From contig CAWJJG010000001.1 of NCBI GenBank assembly GCA_963843085.1, positions 248,001 to 312,000 of the forward strand: a stretch of 64,000 nucleotides of DNA, read 5' to 3'. The translations under genes were made by a program, and so were the position numbers. Positions 7,440 through 17,381 of the stretch are shown piece after piece. The stretch comes from DASUPK01 sp963843085 (lineage in GTDB: Bacteria; Actinomycetota; Thermoleophilia; Solirubrobacterales; 70-9). Each line of letters starts with the position of its first letter. The stretch's first letter is position 1. The notes beneath the pieces are model-generated. The model searched no databases and was not told the origin of the DNA. It saw only the letters and a list, made by a program, of their open reading frames with translations.

Positions 7440-9050
7440 GTGGCCGACCGACTTGACAAAAGAACGAGTGCCTGGCTCAGCCCGCCCGCTGAGGCGGAGG
7501 GGCTGCGCCGTTACGTCGAGACGATTCGGGAGCGCCTCCCGATTGTCGTCATCGCCGTCGCCGTGACGACCCTGATCGCCGTGGTCTACGTGGCGGCTGC
7601 CAACAAGACCTACAAGGCCACCGCCCAGATCCTGGCGACTCCCCTGGCGACAGATGATCCGGTCATCCACACCCTCCCGCTCGTCTTCCAGTCCTCGGAC
7701 CCAACCCGAGACGTGGAGACCGCGGCACAGTTCGTGAAGAATCTCGGTGTCGCGGAGCGGGTGAAGACAAACACCAGGTCCTCTTCGAGTGCCCAGACGC
7801 TGCTGAACAAGATCAGCGCCGAGCCTGTTGGCCAGAGCAACGTCATCGCGGTTACCGCCACCGGCGACTCACCCGAACAGGCCAAGGCGCTCGCCGATGG
7901 CTTTGCCAACGGGACGATCAAAGAGCGGAGCGACGAGCTTCACAAGTCCGTGCAGGCCGAGTTGCCCACACTTCAGACCCAGCTGCAGAGGTCCGGGAAC
8001 ACCTCGCTCTCCCAGCAGCTCTCGACCGAAATCGCGCAGCTCCAGACGCTTGCATCGTCGGACGATCCGACGATGCGGATCCAGACCGAGGCTCAGCTCC
8101 CCACGAGCCAGGCGTCGCCCCGCCCGCTGCTCAGCATCGCCGGAGGCATCCTCGCCGGCCTGATTCTTGGAATCGTGGGGGCGTTCGCCGCGGACACGCT
8201 GGATCCGCGGCTGCGCCGCGAAGCGCAGCTCCGCCGGCTCTACCAGCTGCCGATCCTGGGCAGGATCCCGAAGGAGAGCCGGACAGCTGGGCGCACGCCA
8301 CTTTCCCCCCGCCGCATGTCTGTCGCCGGCATCGAGGCCTATCGCACCCTTCGCGCCTCCCTCGAGGCATCGGAGGCCACCGACGGCCTGGCTAGCCACG
8401 CGATCGTGGTCACCGGTCCATCCCCGGCTGAGGGAAAGAGCACGACGGCGGCGAACCTCGCCTCGTCCCTGGCGCTCTCTGGGAAGAAGGTGATCCTGAT
8501 CGAAGCTGACCTGAGGCGGCCGGCGCTTGGCAAGGCGCTCGGGCTCAACCCCACGTCCGGCGGCGTCACGGGTGTCCTCATCGAGAGCGTGCGGCTGAAG
8601 GACGCCCTCACCCCAGCCCCCGCGTACGGGTCGAATCTCCATGTTCTGCTCGCTGACCACCAGGGCGGCTGGATCGCTGACCTCTTCTCGATCCCTGCAG
8701 CCACCAAGATGATCGAGGACGCGCGCCGACTGGCGGAGTACGTGATCATCGACAGCCCGCCTCTCAACGAAGTGGTCGACGCCATGCCGCTGGCAAGACA
8801 GGCCGATGATGTCCTGATCGTCGTCCGCCTTGGCAAGACGCGCCTCGAGAAGCTCGCCCAGCTGGGCGAGCAGCTGGTCGAGAACGGGATCCGCCCGGTG
8901 GGATTCACGGTCGTCGGGGTCCCCAGGCCCAGCCGCAGTGCGTACGCGTACTACGCGGAGCCCCAGGCGCAGGTGCCCTCGCGGAGTCGGCCGAAAACGC
9001 GCGCTCCTCAGGGGGCTCCTCAGGGGGCTCCTCGGGGGGCTTCCCAGTAA
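7440..9050 (+). CDS. Wzc/CapB-type chain-length determinant and tyrosine kinase-like ATPase
   Basis: 536 residues from a GTG start at 7440 with a strong GGGGAGGAG Shine-Dalgarno just upstream. N-terminal Wzz domain: membrane helix (IVVIAVAVTTLIAVVYVA), a helical periplasm-facing region, second helix near LSIAGGILAGLILGIVGAF. C-terminal BY-kinase domain: Walker A GPSPAEGKSTTA, Walker A' VILIEADLRRP, Walker B-like YVIIDSPP. The tail has a YAYY cluster, then an imperfect GAPQ repeat; it is tyrosine-poor compared with Wzc, so autophosphorylation capacity is uncertain. Controls polymer length with the Wzy and Wzx proteins next to it. First gene of a rightward run reaching 13053. Confidence 0.92.
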   Translation: MADRLDKRTSAWLSPPAEAEGLRRYVETIRERLPIVVIAVAVTTLIAVVYVAAANKTYKATAQILATPLATDDPVIHTLPLVFQSSDPTRDVETAAQFVKNLGVAERVKTNTRSSSSAQTLLNKISAEPVGQSNVIAVTATGDSPEQAKALADGFANGTIKERSDELHKSVQAELPTLQTQLQRSGNTSLSQQLSTEIAQLQTLASSDDPTMRIQTEAQLPTSQASPRPLLSIAGGILAGLILGIVGAFAADTLDPRLRREAQLRRLYQLPILGRIPKESRTAGRTPLSPRRMSVAGIEAYRTLRASLEASEATDGLASHAIVVTGPSPAEGKSTTAANLASSLALSGKKVILIEADLRRPALGKALGLNPTSGGVTGVLIESVRLKDALTPAPAYGSNLHVLLADHQGGWIADLFSIPAATKMIEDARRLAEYVIIDSPPLNEVVDAMPLARQADDVLIVVRLGKTRLEKLAQLGEQLVENGIRPVGFTVVGVPRPSRSAYAYYAEPQAQVPSRSRPKTRAPQGAPQGAPRGASQ

Positions 9051-9057
9051 CGCGAGC

Positions 9058-10454
9058 ATGACCGCCAGTCTCGACTGGTCTCGATGGCTGGGCGCACTCA
9101 TCGCTCTGTTCGCGATACCGGTTGGCGTGCTGGCCGGCATCGATCCGAAGCTCGCGATCTTTGCGGCACTCGGGCTCGCCTTCGTGGTGATCGCGTTCAG
9201 CGACTTGGCGGCTGGACTCTCGATTTTCACGTTTCTCGGCTTCGTGCAGGTTGTGCTCGGTGGGAGGGGCGGCGAAGGTCGCCGGCCTGCTTCTTGCCCT
9301 CTCCTGGTTCGCCCTGATTGCGACCAGGCCACGAGCGGAGCACCAGTTCCTCACCGTTCATCCCCTGATGTCCGCGGTGATCGGCCTCTTCATCGGCTGG
9401 GCTCTGCTGAGCTCGACGTGGGCGGAAGCCCCGGGACATGCGGTCGCCTCAGCCAGCCGCTACGCCCTCGATGCGATCCTCTTCCTGATCATCTTCACGG
9501 CGATTCGCACCCCGAAGCAACTCGGCTGGATCCTTCTCGCGTTCACGCTCGGTGCGGCTGTCGCGGCCATCGCTGGAATCGCCTCACCCCCCACGACCGA
9601 AGGCGGAAGGATCGGAAGCTACGAGCTCGATCCAAACCAGCTCGGTGCCGCACTCGTCGCCGGCGTCCCTTTGGCAGTGGCCCTCGTCACGCTCCACCGA
9701 GAGCCGCCCCTACGGTTGCTTGGAGTCGGGACCGGGCTCTTCGGCCTGGTGGCGATCTGGCTGACCGCCTCCCGAGGCGCCATCGTCGCGACCGCTGTCG
9801 CCCTGCTTGCCGCGCTGGCGATCGGAGCGCGTTGGCGACCAGCCATCCTGCTGGCGGCGATCGTCATCGCTTTCTCGACCTTCACCTACTACAGCAACTT
9901 CGCGAGCACCGCGACGCAGCAGCGCGTATTGGCCGCCGCGACGCAAGGTGAGTCGGATGTCGCAGGAGGCGCGCGTCACGCTCTGGCAGGTCGCCGGGCG
10001 TGCATTCCGGGAGAATCCCGTGGGAGGAATCGGAGCGGGCAATTTCCAGACCATCCGAGAGGCACTTCATCAATCAACCAGGGTTTCTCGCGCGGACCGA
10101 CAGAGTGATCGACACGCCGTCGGTGGTCCACAACTCCTGGCTCGAGATCGCCGCGGAAACCGGCATCGTCGGGATTTGCCTGATGGCGACGATCGTCCTG
10201 TTCTCTCTCGTTCCACGCTTCGGGCGGCGCGCCTCTTCCGGCGGCGTCGGGGAACGCAAGGATGCAGGGCGTCGCTCTCTGCGTGGCCACGGCATCTGAT
10301 CGGCTACATCGCGGCGCTCACGTTCATCTCTGACGAGTACAGCAAGGGGTTGTGGGTATTGCTGGCGTTGGGTCCGGCGATCTTGGCGATGGCGCAGAAC
10401 GGCGGAAGCCGAACGAGCCGAACCTCCTCGGCCCACCTAGGGTCGCAAGCGTGA
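9058..10454 (+). pseudogene. O-antigen ligase/polymerase family gene, disrupted by at least four frameshifts
   Basis: Conserved membrane-protein sequence continues across three frames: 9058 to ~9265 (FLGFVQVVLGG), ~9265 to ~9955 (VAGLLLALSWFALIATRPR ... SYELDPNQLGAALV ... ASRGAIVATAVALLA), ~9955 to ~10070 (VAGRAFRENPVGGIGAGNFQ), ~10070 to ~10285 (DTPSVVHNSWLEIAAETGIV), then back to end at 10454 (LIGYIAALTFISDEYSKGLW). The order of motifs matches an O-antigen ligase. The first shift is repaired by removing one G from the G run near 9264. Total length fits three 1-base insertions and one deletion. Either a decaying gene or a heavily mis-sequenced intact one; neighbours suggest the latter. Confidence 0.75.
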
Positions 10455-10522
10455 GGAGTCACGCCGATGCGACCGATTGCGATTCAGCTTGACCGAGACG
10501 CCAGGCAGGCAACGGCGAGAAG

Positions 10523-12112
10523 GTGGATGAGGTGACCGATCCGGAGAAGCCCTTCAGCGACTCACGACAGGCGGATCTGTTCGATCCAGAGCTGCCGACC
10601 GAGGGCTTCATGGGAATGGTGGTACGGGGTTCCGGCTTCGCAGGAGTCGGCTTCGTCGTCGCGCAGCTGCTGACTCTGGGGTTCTATGTCGCGCTCGCCC
10701 GGATCATCAGCCCTCACGATTTTGGAGATTTCGCAGCCGGCTCGATCGTGATCAACGTCGGCATCTTGTTCACGGAATCGGGGATGGTGGCGGCGCTGGT
10801 CCAGCGCCGCGGGCGCCTCGAGGAGGCCGCCAACACCGCGGTTCTGGCGACGTTGGCGGGCGGCCTGCTGTTCTCTCTCTGCGCCCTCGCTGCATCACCC
10901 CTGGTCGGGCACTTCTTCCAGAGCTCACGGGTTGGTCAAATCGCGGCTGCCCTCTCTGGCGTGATGCTGGTACGGAGCGTCCAGGTCGTCCCGGAGGCCT
11001 TGTTGCAACGGCGCTTCTCCTTCCTTCGCCGGGTCGTGATCGAGCCGGCCCAGGTGATCGCGCTCGGAGTCACAGCGGTCATCGCGTGCTCCAACGGCCT
11101 GGGCCCGTGGGGCCTCGTGCTCGCCTACTACGCGGCGGCTCTAACCGACGCCGTCCTCTCCTGGGCGCTGATCCGGTGGCGACCCCGGCTCCGTCTCGCC
11201 TCGTTTGCCATGTGGCGCGAGCTGGTCTCCTTCGGACGTCACATCGTGGCTGTCAACCTGGTTCTCAGAATCGGTGATCAGATACCAACTGCGCTACTGG
11301 GTCGATTTGTGAGTCAGGGTGCGCTTGGCCAATACCGCTACGCCGACCGTATTGCCACCACCCCGCTCGGGCTGGCACTGGCGGCCGCCTCCTACGTCGT
11401 CTTTCCGGCCTTCGCCCGTATCTCCCACGACCGCGACCGATTCTCGGATGCGTTCCTGACCTCCCTGCGATGGTTCTCAACGCTCGTAATGCCGCTCAGC
11501 ATGATCCTCGTACCGCTGGGGGTGCCATTGGCGGTGGTGGTGTTCGGTCCCCAATGGGAGGAGGCGGGGAAGGCTGCGATGACTCTTGCGCCGTACGGGA
11601 TCGGCGCGACAATGGTCTCGGCGGTCTCGGAGGCGGCGAAGGCCGAGGGTACGCCGCGGATCCTGATCGCAGTTCACGTCGTGACTTTCGGTGTGGCCAC
11701 CGTGGCGATGGTCGCCCTCTTGCCGCTTGGCCTGCTCGGAGTGACTGCAGGTCTCTCCGTTGGGCTGGTCGTCGGCGCGGTCTACGCCATGAGGCGAATC
11801 GGCCGCATCCTTCAGATCCACCTGAGCTCGATGCTGCTTCAACTGTGGCCGTCCGCGGTCGCCGCCCTCGCAATGGTCGCGGTGCTCCTGCCTCTCGATC
11901 GCCTGGTTCTCGACCCACAGTCACACGCAACGATCGTGGCCCTGGCCCTGCTCGCCGCCGAGGGGTTGATCGGGCTGGCGACCTACGCGGCTACTTTGAT
12001 CGCCGTGGCTCCGCATACGCTCACCCAGATGCGCTCCATGGTCGCCGCCGCTAGGGATTCGCGCTCGACCGAGGCGAGGTCCAAGCCGGACCCCGGGACA
12101 GCCGCCACATGA
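10523..12112 (+). CDS. Wzx-type polysaccharide flippase (MATE/PST family)
   Basis: 529 residues with about 12-14 membrane helices and the PST-family opening 'GSGFAGVGFVVAQLLTLGFYVALARIISPHDFGDFA'-type arrangement (residues ~35-70), plus ALGQYRYADRIATTPLGLAL and YVVFPAFARI mid-protein. These resemble WzxC/TuaB exporters, which flip undecaprenyl-linked repeat units across the membrane. ATG at 10523, with a GTG 9 bases downstream as alternative. Its stop overlaps the start of the next glycosyltransferase (ATGA), indicating translational coupling. Confidence 0.9.
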   Translation: MDEVTDPEKPFSDSRQADLFDPELPTEGFMGMVVRGSGFAGVGFVVAQLLTLGFYVALARIISPHDFGDFAAGSIVINVGILFTESGMVAALVQRRGRLEEAANTAVLATLAGGLLFSLCALAASPLVGHFFQSSRVGQIAAALSGVMLVRSVQVVPEALLQRRFSFLRRVVIEPAQVIALGVTAVIACSNGLGPWGLVLAYYAAALTDAVLSWALIRWRPRLRLASFAMWRELVSFGRHIVAVNLVLRIGDQIPTALLGRFVSQGALGQYRYADRIATTPLGLALAAASYVVFPAFARISHDRDRFSDAFLTSLRWFSTLVMPLSMILVPLGVPLAVVVFGPQWEEAGKAAMTLAPYGIGATMVSAVSEAAKAEGTPRILIAVHVVTFGVATVAMVALLPLGLLGVTAGLSVGLVVGAVYAMRRIGRILQIHLSSMLLQLWPSAVAALAMVAVLLPLDRLVLDPQSHATIVALALLAAEGLIGLATYAATLIAVAPHTLTQMRSMVAAARDSRSTEARSKPDPGTAAT

Positions 12113-13053
12113 GCGAACCGGGATTCAGTGTGATCATCGCCGCCTACAACGAGGCCGAGTACATCGGTGCGGCGCTCACGTCGGTGCTGCGGCAATCGGA
12201 AGACGACTGGGAAGCGATCGTCGTCGACGACGGCTCCACCGATTCGACGGCGGAGGTGGTGCGAGAGTTCGAAGGCAAGGACTCGCGAATCCGACTGGTA
12301 AGCCAGGCGAACACGGGGCTCGCGGGGGCACTGAACACGGGGATTGAGCACTCGCGCGCTCCCTACGTGGGGCTACTCGACGCCGACGATCTCTGGATGC
12401 CCGGATTCATCGCTGTGATGAGGAAGGCGCTCGATGACGCGCCTGAGGCGGGATTCGCCTACACGGATGCTTACTGGTTCGACCTCACCACTCGACGGTT
12501 CAGGCGCGGCCTGTCGATGTCACCGTGGAATCCACCCGAAACACCCCCGAGCGATCCACTCGAGATGCTCCGGCTGGTGATCCGGGCGAACTTCATCTTC
12601 GGGCTTACGACGATGCGGCGGTCCGTCCTCGATCGGATCGGTTACTTCGACGCCTCGCTGCGGTCCTCTGAGGACTACGACATGTGGATGCGGATGCTGG
12701 CCAATGGATACGCCGGGATTCGTCCCCCGGGCGTCCTCGCAATCAGGCGCCGCAGGGAGGACAGCATGTCGGTGAATGCGTCGAGGATGCTCGAAAACGC
12801 CCGCAGGGTCTATCTCCGGATAGCGGAGGATGAGCGGCTCCCCGGCGACATACGGGACACCGCGCGACGACAGGTCGCACGGTGTGAGAGATTCATCGGA
12901 GGCCTGAGCGGCGAGAACCGTTCGAAGGCCGCCATCATCGCCTTGCGCCGGCGCCTGTCGCCCATTCGGGCGATCGTCGAGCGGCCCTTCGTCTGGCGAG
13001 CGAGTCCGCCGACCGAGGTGGCCGCTGCGTTCCCAGACCTGGAGAGCCTCTGA
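12109..13053 (+). CDS. Glycosyltransferase family 2
   Basis: 314 residues, GT-A fold: FSVIIAAYNEAEYIGAAL at the N-terminus, IVVDDGSTDSTAEVV, then the DxD metal-binding site in GLLDADDLWMPG. SSEDYDMWMRMLANGY supplies the acceptor-side acidic motif. Probably adds one sugar of the repeat unit on the cytoplasmic face; donor and linkage cannot be read from sequence. Overlaps the flippase gene by 4 bases (ATGA) and converges with the next gene, 6 bases apart. Confidence 0.92.
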   Translation: MSEPGFSVIIAAYNEAEYIGAALTSVLRQSEDDWEAIVVDDGSTDSTAEVVREFEGKDSRIRLVSQANTGLAGALNTGIEHSRAPYVGLLDADDLWMPGFIAVMRKALDDAPEAGFAYTDAYWFDLTTRRFRRGLSMSPWNPPETPPSDPLEMLRLVIRANFIFGLTTMRRSVLDRIGYFDASLRSSEDYDMWMRMLANGYAGIRPPGVLAIRRRREDSMSVNASRMLENARRVYLRIAEDERLPGDIRDTARRQVARCERFIGGLSGENRSKAAIIALRRRLSPIRAIVERPFVWRASPPTEVAAAFPDLESL

Positions 13054-13059
13054 GCCGGG

Positions 13060-14256
13060 TCAGACTCCGAGGCCACCCCCGATGAACTCGGCGACCCGTG
13101 CGCTCTCCGAATCGATCGTCACTCCACGGGCGAGCTCCAGGGCCCTCACCCCCAGCCTACGCCGCAGGTCCGGCTCGCTCGCCAGCCGCTCGATCGCCCC
13201 GACGAGGGCGTCCTCATCGTCCGGGGGCACCACCAAGCCCGCTCGCCCGTTCTCGAGTGCGTCGCTGACGCCGCCGACGTCGGTCGCGACGATGGGGAGA
13301 CCCGAGCCCATCGCCTCGTAGAGCACCTGGGGCAACCCCTCGGTCAGCGAGACGTGGACGAAGGCATCCGCATCCCGGTAGCGCTCGAGCAGCCGGGGAC
13401 CGAACGGGATGAAGCCCGTGAGCTTGAGATACTCGCCGACACCGAGCCGCTCCGCCTCCGCCTCAAGATCCCCGGCCATTGGTCCGTCGCCGACCCAGGT
13501 GAGCCGAAAGCGACGTCCGTCGGATTGCTCGAGCGCCGCGAGGACGCGCGCCACGAGCAGCGGGTTCTTCTCGAGATCGATCCGGCCCACGGTGAGCAGG
13601 TCCACCATGGCGCCCCAGTCGGCGTCGGGGCTGCGTTGAACGAGCTGGGACTCCGCGAGCAGGTTGACCCGAATCGGAAGGAGGTTCGGTCGCGGGGTGC
13701 CATACCGCGACGCGACGCCGATGACCGTGGTGCGGAGGCGCCGGGCGAGCAGCCGCACCGTCCGGTCGAGCAACCAGATCGGAGCCGCGAACAGCGCGCG
13801 GGCCTTGCCCTCGACCCGGTGCCGGAAGTAGCCCCGTGTGTCCTGGCGGATCAACAGGATCACGCCGCGCCCGCGGAGCCCCGCCATCGCAGCGAGGGCG
13901 AGCGCGAAGGGATGGTCCGCCTCGACCCAGACGGCATCCAGGTCGGCCAGCGACCTCCACATCGCCGCCAGGGTCCCGGGGATCGCCTTGACGACGCTGC
14001 CCAGCTCGCGGAGGCTTTGGTAGTGCGGAAGGGGGATCAGCTCGATCCCCGCCGGCAGCAGGTTTGGGGTCTCGGCGGCGTCCTCGGTGCGCCGCGCGAT
14101 CACGGCAAACAGCTCGAAGTGGGCGCCGACCGCCGCCGCGAAGTGCAGGAACCCGAAGTCGCCGGATCCCCTGTAGAGCCTCGGCTCGCCATCGACCATG
14201 CCCCTGCGGAACGACGAGTCCAGGTACAGGCCGAGTCGTTTGGCCTCACGGGTCAT
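13060..14256 (-). CDS. Glycosyltransferase family 4
   Basis: 398 residues, GT-B fold. The donor-binding C-terminal half has LLTVGRIDLEKNPLL, LTWVGDGPMAGDLEAEAERL, VHVSLTEGLPQVLYEAMGSG and LPIVATDVGGVSDALENGRA, the classical GT4 blocks including the E-x7-E motif (EGLPQVLYE). Last gene of a leftward run GT4 (16082), nucleotidyltransferase (15373), aminotransferase (14253), GT4, each overlapping or nearly touching the next. Part of repeat-unit assembly; acceptor unknown. Confidence 0.92.
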   Translation of the reverse strand: MTREAKRLGLYLDSSFRRGMVDGEPRLYRGSGDFGFLHFAAAVGAHFELFAVIARRTEDAAETPNLLPAGIELIPLPHYQSLRELGSVVKAIPGTLAAMWRSLADLDAVWVEADHPFALALAAMAGLRGRGVILLIRQDTRGYFRHRVEGKARALFAAPIWLLDRTVRLLARRLRTTVIGVASRYGTPRPNLLPIRVNLLAESQLVQRSPDADWGAMVDLLTVGRIDLEKNPLLVARVLAALEQSDGRRFRLTWVGDGPMAGDLEAEAERLGVGEYLKLTGFIPFGPRLLERYRDADAFVHVSLTEGLPQVLYEAMGSGLPIVATDVGGVSDALENGRAGLVVPPDDEDALVGAIERLASEPDLRRRLGVRALELARGVTIDSESARVAEFIGGGLGV

Positions 14257-15380
14257 TTCCCTGCCGCCTGAAGGGCGTTCACCACCATCCCTATCTGCTC
14301 CTCGGTGATCGACGGAAAAAGCGGCAAGGTGACGGCGCGTGCGGCATATTCCTCGGTCAGCGGCAGGCTCACGCCGTCGTCGTAGATACTGAACCGGTGG
14401 ATCGGGGGATAGTGGAGGCTCGTCTGGATACCTCCCTGCTCGAGCTTCTCCCGAAGCGCGGTTCGGTCCAAGCTCTCGTCGAGCACGACGGTGAGCAGGT
14501 GATGCGCCTGCTCGGCACCCGGCTGATCGGGCATCGCCTGGACCACGCCATCCACCGAATCGAGCAGACTCCGATACATCCGAGTCGCGGTCGCCCGTCG
14601 CTCGTTGTCGCCGTCCAGCCGAGCGAGACGCGCGCTGGCCAGCGTCGCCCGCGGCTCGTCGATCCTGTAGTTGAACCCCAGCTCGACCACGTCGTACCCG
14701 CTGGCATGGCCCTGCTGGCGGTCCCAGCTGATCGCGGTCATGCCGTGCGAGCGCAGGAGCTTCACCTTCGCCGCGACCTGATCATCGTCCGTGACGACCA
14801 TCCCGCCCTCTCCTACCGGGAGGTTCTTGTTGGAGAAGAAGCTGAACGCCCCGGCCAGGCCAAAGGTGCCAAGGGGCCTCTCATCGAATCTGCCGCCAAG
14901 GCCATGAGCCGCGTCCTCGAGCAGCGCCAGGCCCCGATCCGCGGCGAGCACGGCCAGCTCTGCGCTGTCGCCCGGATGCCCGCCGTACGTCATGTTCATG
15001 ATCGCCCGCGTCCGTTCCGTGATCGCGTCCGCCGCCGCCTCCGCCGAGAGCCAGGGACGCTCCAGGCCGGCGATCTCGGCGAAGACGGGGGTCGCGCCCG
15101 TGTAGCGGATCGCGTTGGCGGTGGCGACGAAAGTAAGCGAGGGCACGACGACCTCGTCGCCTGGGCCAAGGCCCGCTGCCAGACAGATCAGATGAAGTGC
15201 CGCGGTGCCGCTGGCGACAGCAAGTGCATGCCGGGAGCCGGTGTAGTCGGCGAAGCGCTCTTCGAGCTCAGCGGTCCGGGGGCCCATGCTGAGCCAGCCG
15301 CTTCGATAGGTATCCGAGACGGCGGCGATCTCGTCCTCGCTGATCTCGACGTCGGCGAGGGGAACGCGCCACTCAGGCAT
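14253..15380 (-). CDS. DegT/DnrJ/EryC1/StrS-family sugar aminotransferase
   Basis: 375 residues, PLP-dependent fold type I. The Schiff-base lysine is in FSFFSNKNLPVGEGGMV. Other family blocks are SGTAALHLICLAAGLGPGDE, VPSLTFVATANAIRYTGATP and YRIDEPRATLASARLARL. It would aminate a 3- or 4-keto nucleotide sugar to an amino sugar for the surface glycan. It overlaps the upstream nucleotidyltransferase by 8 bases and the downstream GT4 by 4, so they are co-translated. Confidence 0.92.
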   Translation of the reverse strand: MPEWRVPLADVEISEDEIAAVSDTYRSGWLSMGPRTAELEERFADYTGSRHALAVASGTAALHLICLAAGLGPGDEVVVPSLTFVATANAIRYTGATPVFAEIAGLERPWLSAEAAADAITERTRAIMNMTYGGHPGDSAELAVLAADRGLALLEDAAHGLGGRFDERPLGTFGLAGAFSFFSNKNLPVGEGGMVVTDDDQVAAKVKLLRSHGMTAISWDRQQGHASGYDVVELGFNYRIDEPRATLASARLARLDGDNERRATATRMYRSLLDSVDGVVQAMPDQPGAEQAHHLLTVVLDESLDRTALREKLEQGGIQTSLHYPPIHRFSIYDDGVSLPLTEEYAARAVTLPLFPSITEEQIGMVVNALQAAGK

Positions 15381-16077
15381 CGTCGAAGAGCTCCGGGTGC
15401 GCCTCGATCTCCGCGGTCGCCCGCTCGTGCTCGCCGACGGTCCCGATGTCGAACCACACCCCGTCTCCGGCGTAGATCGCGACCTTGCGGTTCGCCTCGA
15501 GCATGGCGTTGACGACGTCGGGGAAGTCGAAGCGCCGCTCGGGGATCAGCCCGACGACGTCCGGGTCGTAAACATAGACGCCCATGCTCACGTCGAAGCG
15601 CATCGTCGGCTTCTCGACGTACTCCTTCACGAATCCATCCTCGGACTCGATCACGCCGAGGTCGATGTCGACGTTCTGACGATGCGTGGCGATCGTCAGG
15701 GCCCCCTCGTGACCGAGATGGAACCGCATCAGCTGCGAGTAGTTGAGCGTCGTCAGCACGTCCCCGTTCATGGCCAGGAACGGCTCGTCGAGGTCCTCGA
15801 TCCGAGTCAGCGCACCGGCCGTGCCCAGCGGGGCGTCCTCCCAGACGTAGTGCAACTCGAGTCCGGAGGGAAGCTCGATGCTGTCGAGATACGACTTGAT
15901 CAGGCCGCCCATGTGACCGACGGACAGGTCGATCCGCGTAAATCCATGCCGCGCCAGCTGGCGGATCACGAGCTCGAGGATCGGCCTGTCGGCAATGGGC
16001 ACCAGCGGTTTGGGCAACACCGTCGTGTACGGCCGCAGCCGGGTTCCCTTGCCGCCAGCGAGGATCACAGCCCTCAT
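15373..16077 (-). CDS. Nucleotidyltransferase (sugar-1-phosphate NDP transferase)
   Basis: 234 residues. N-terminal signature ILAGGKGTRLRPYTTVLPKP, then EDAPLGTAGALTRI, the metal-binding MNGDVLTTL and VEKPTMRFDVSMGVYVYDPD. Resembles mannose-1-phosphate guanylyltransferase and HddC-type enzymes, lacking the C-terminal left-handed helix domain of larger GMP enzymes. Produces an activated sugar, either GDP- or dTDP-linked, for the polysaccharide. A second member lies at 20459-21163, nearer the heptose genes. Confidence 0.88.
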   Translation of the reverse strand: MRAVILAGGKGTRLRPYTTVLPKPLVPIADRPILELVIRQLARHGFTRIDLSVGHMGGLIKSYLDSIELPSGLELHYVWEDAPLGTAGALTRIEDLDEPFLAMNGDVLTTLNYSQLMRFHLGHEGALTIATHRQNVDIDLGVIESEDGFVKEYVEKPTMRFDVSMGVYVYDPDVVGLIPERRFDFPDVVNAMLEANRKVAIYAGDGVWFDIGTVGEHERATAEIEAHPELFDDA

Positions 16078-16081
16078 GACC

Positions 16082-17281
16082 CTAGAATCTAAGCCCTCTG
16101 GTGGCGGTGTAGAGCTCCTCGTAGAGTGCCTCGATCCGGCCCAGCATCGTGTCGATCGTGAATTCGCTTCGGCGCAGCTCCCGGCCGGCCCGGCCCATCG
16201 CCGCTGCCCGCTCGCGATCGCCGAGGAGGCTCGCGATCGCCGCCGCCAGCCCAGCCGGATCGCGGGGCTCTACCAGCAGACCGGTCTCGCCGTCGCGGAC
16301 CATGTCGGGAACTCCCCCGACCCGCGTCGCCACCACCGGCTTCCCTGCCTCCATGAACTCCAGGATCGACTGAGGGCTCCCCTCAAAGTCGGACACCTGT
16401 GCCGCCACGTCGAAGCCGCCGACGATGTCGAAGGCGTCAGCGCGGAAGCCTAGGAACGTGACAGATTCCGCAACCCCCAGTTCGCTCGCCAAGTCCTGCA
16501 GGCGTGAGCCTTCCGTCCCCCCGCGCTGCCCTTCTCCTCCGACGATCAGCACGCGGAGCCCGGGGAACCGATCCCGCAACGCCGGGATCGCCTCCAGCAT
16601 CACCTCATAGGCCTTCTGCGGGCGCAGGAAGCCCACCAGCCCCACCACAGGCTGGGCCGAATCGATCTCCAGCTCCGCCCGGATGTCCGTGTCCCGTCCG
16701 GCCCGACCGGGAAGCGGGATGCCAATCGGGATGTAGCGGGTCTTTTCGGGAGGGATCCCCTCCACCTCCGTCATCTGCCTCTGATCGAAGCGCGACACGG
16801 CGACGAAGGCGTTAGCGCGCCGCGCGATCAGTCGCCGGTCGAGAAACCGGCGGACGGGCTTTCCCTGCCATGACCAGGAATGCTCATGCGGAATGAAGAC
16901 CGGCACCCTCGCCTTGGGGGCGAGGAGAGCGCCCCAGAAGTTCGACCCGATCTTGTGTGTGTGGAGTACGTCGATCTCGCGCTCCCGCATCTCCTTGATC
17001 AGCCTCGGCCATGGCCTCAGGGTGAATCGAGAGCCGCGATTGAGCTCGATCAGGTCGACTCCGGCGGCCTCCAGGCCTGCCAGCACCCCCTCGACCGCCG
17101 GGCTTCGCCGGCCCTCCTGAGCAAGCGGGTCGCCTCCACGAGCGATGGAGTCGGCGAGCGCCATCGACCGGGTCACGCAGATTGTCGAGGTGAAGCGCTC
17201 GGGATCGAGCCGCTGGGCGACCTCCACCGCGATGCTCTCCGCGCCCCCGACGATCCCGTCGAGCATGGTCATGACTCGCAA
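16082..17281 (-). CDS. Glycosyltransferase family 4
   Basis: 399 residues with a TTG start at 17281, chosen because GGAGAGG lies 6 bases upstream and the protein then opens RVMTMLDGIVGGAESIAVEV, as GT4 enzymes do. Frames open further upstream (to 17431) look non-coding. GT-B motifs: DVLHTHKIGSNFWGALLAPK, VVGLVGFLRPQKAYEVMLEA, QVSDFEGSPQSILEFMEAGK and VVATRVGGVPDMVRDGETGL. First gene of the leftward run that ends at 13060, divergent from hddA with about 100 bases between. Confidence 0.9.
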   Translation of the reverse strand: MRVMTMLDGIVGGAESIAVEVAQRLDPERFTSTICVTRSMALADSIARGGDPLAQEGRRSPAVEGVLAGLEAAGVDLIELNRGSRFTLRPWPRLIKEMREREIDVLHTHKIGSNFWGALLAPKARVPVFIPHEHSWSWQGKPVRRFLDRRLIARRANAFVAVSRFDQRQMTEVEGIPPEKTRYIPIGIPLPGRAGRDTDIRAELEIDSAQPVVGLVGFLRPQKAYEVMLEAIPALRDRFPGLRVLIVGGEGQRGGTEGSRLQDLASELGVAESVTFLGFRADAFDIVGGFDVAAQVSDFEGSPQSILEFMEAGKPVVATRVGGVPDMVRDGETGLLVEPRDPAGLAAAIASLLGDRERAAAMGRAGRELRRSEFTIDTMLGRIEALYEELYTATRGLRF

Positions 17282-17381
17282 CTTGCGCCTCTCCACAGAT
17301 TCGGCCACTAGCCTGCAGTTTCGACGATGCGGCGGACTGCCCTTCGGAGCGGGCGATCCGCCGCTGCATCCGGCACCCAAA

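Noticed and set aside
8995..9050. Short direct repeats at the end of the Wzc-like gene (GAPQ units)
   Set aside because: Three imperfect copies within a coding tail; too short to be a CRISPR or a mobile-element repeat.
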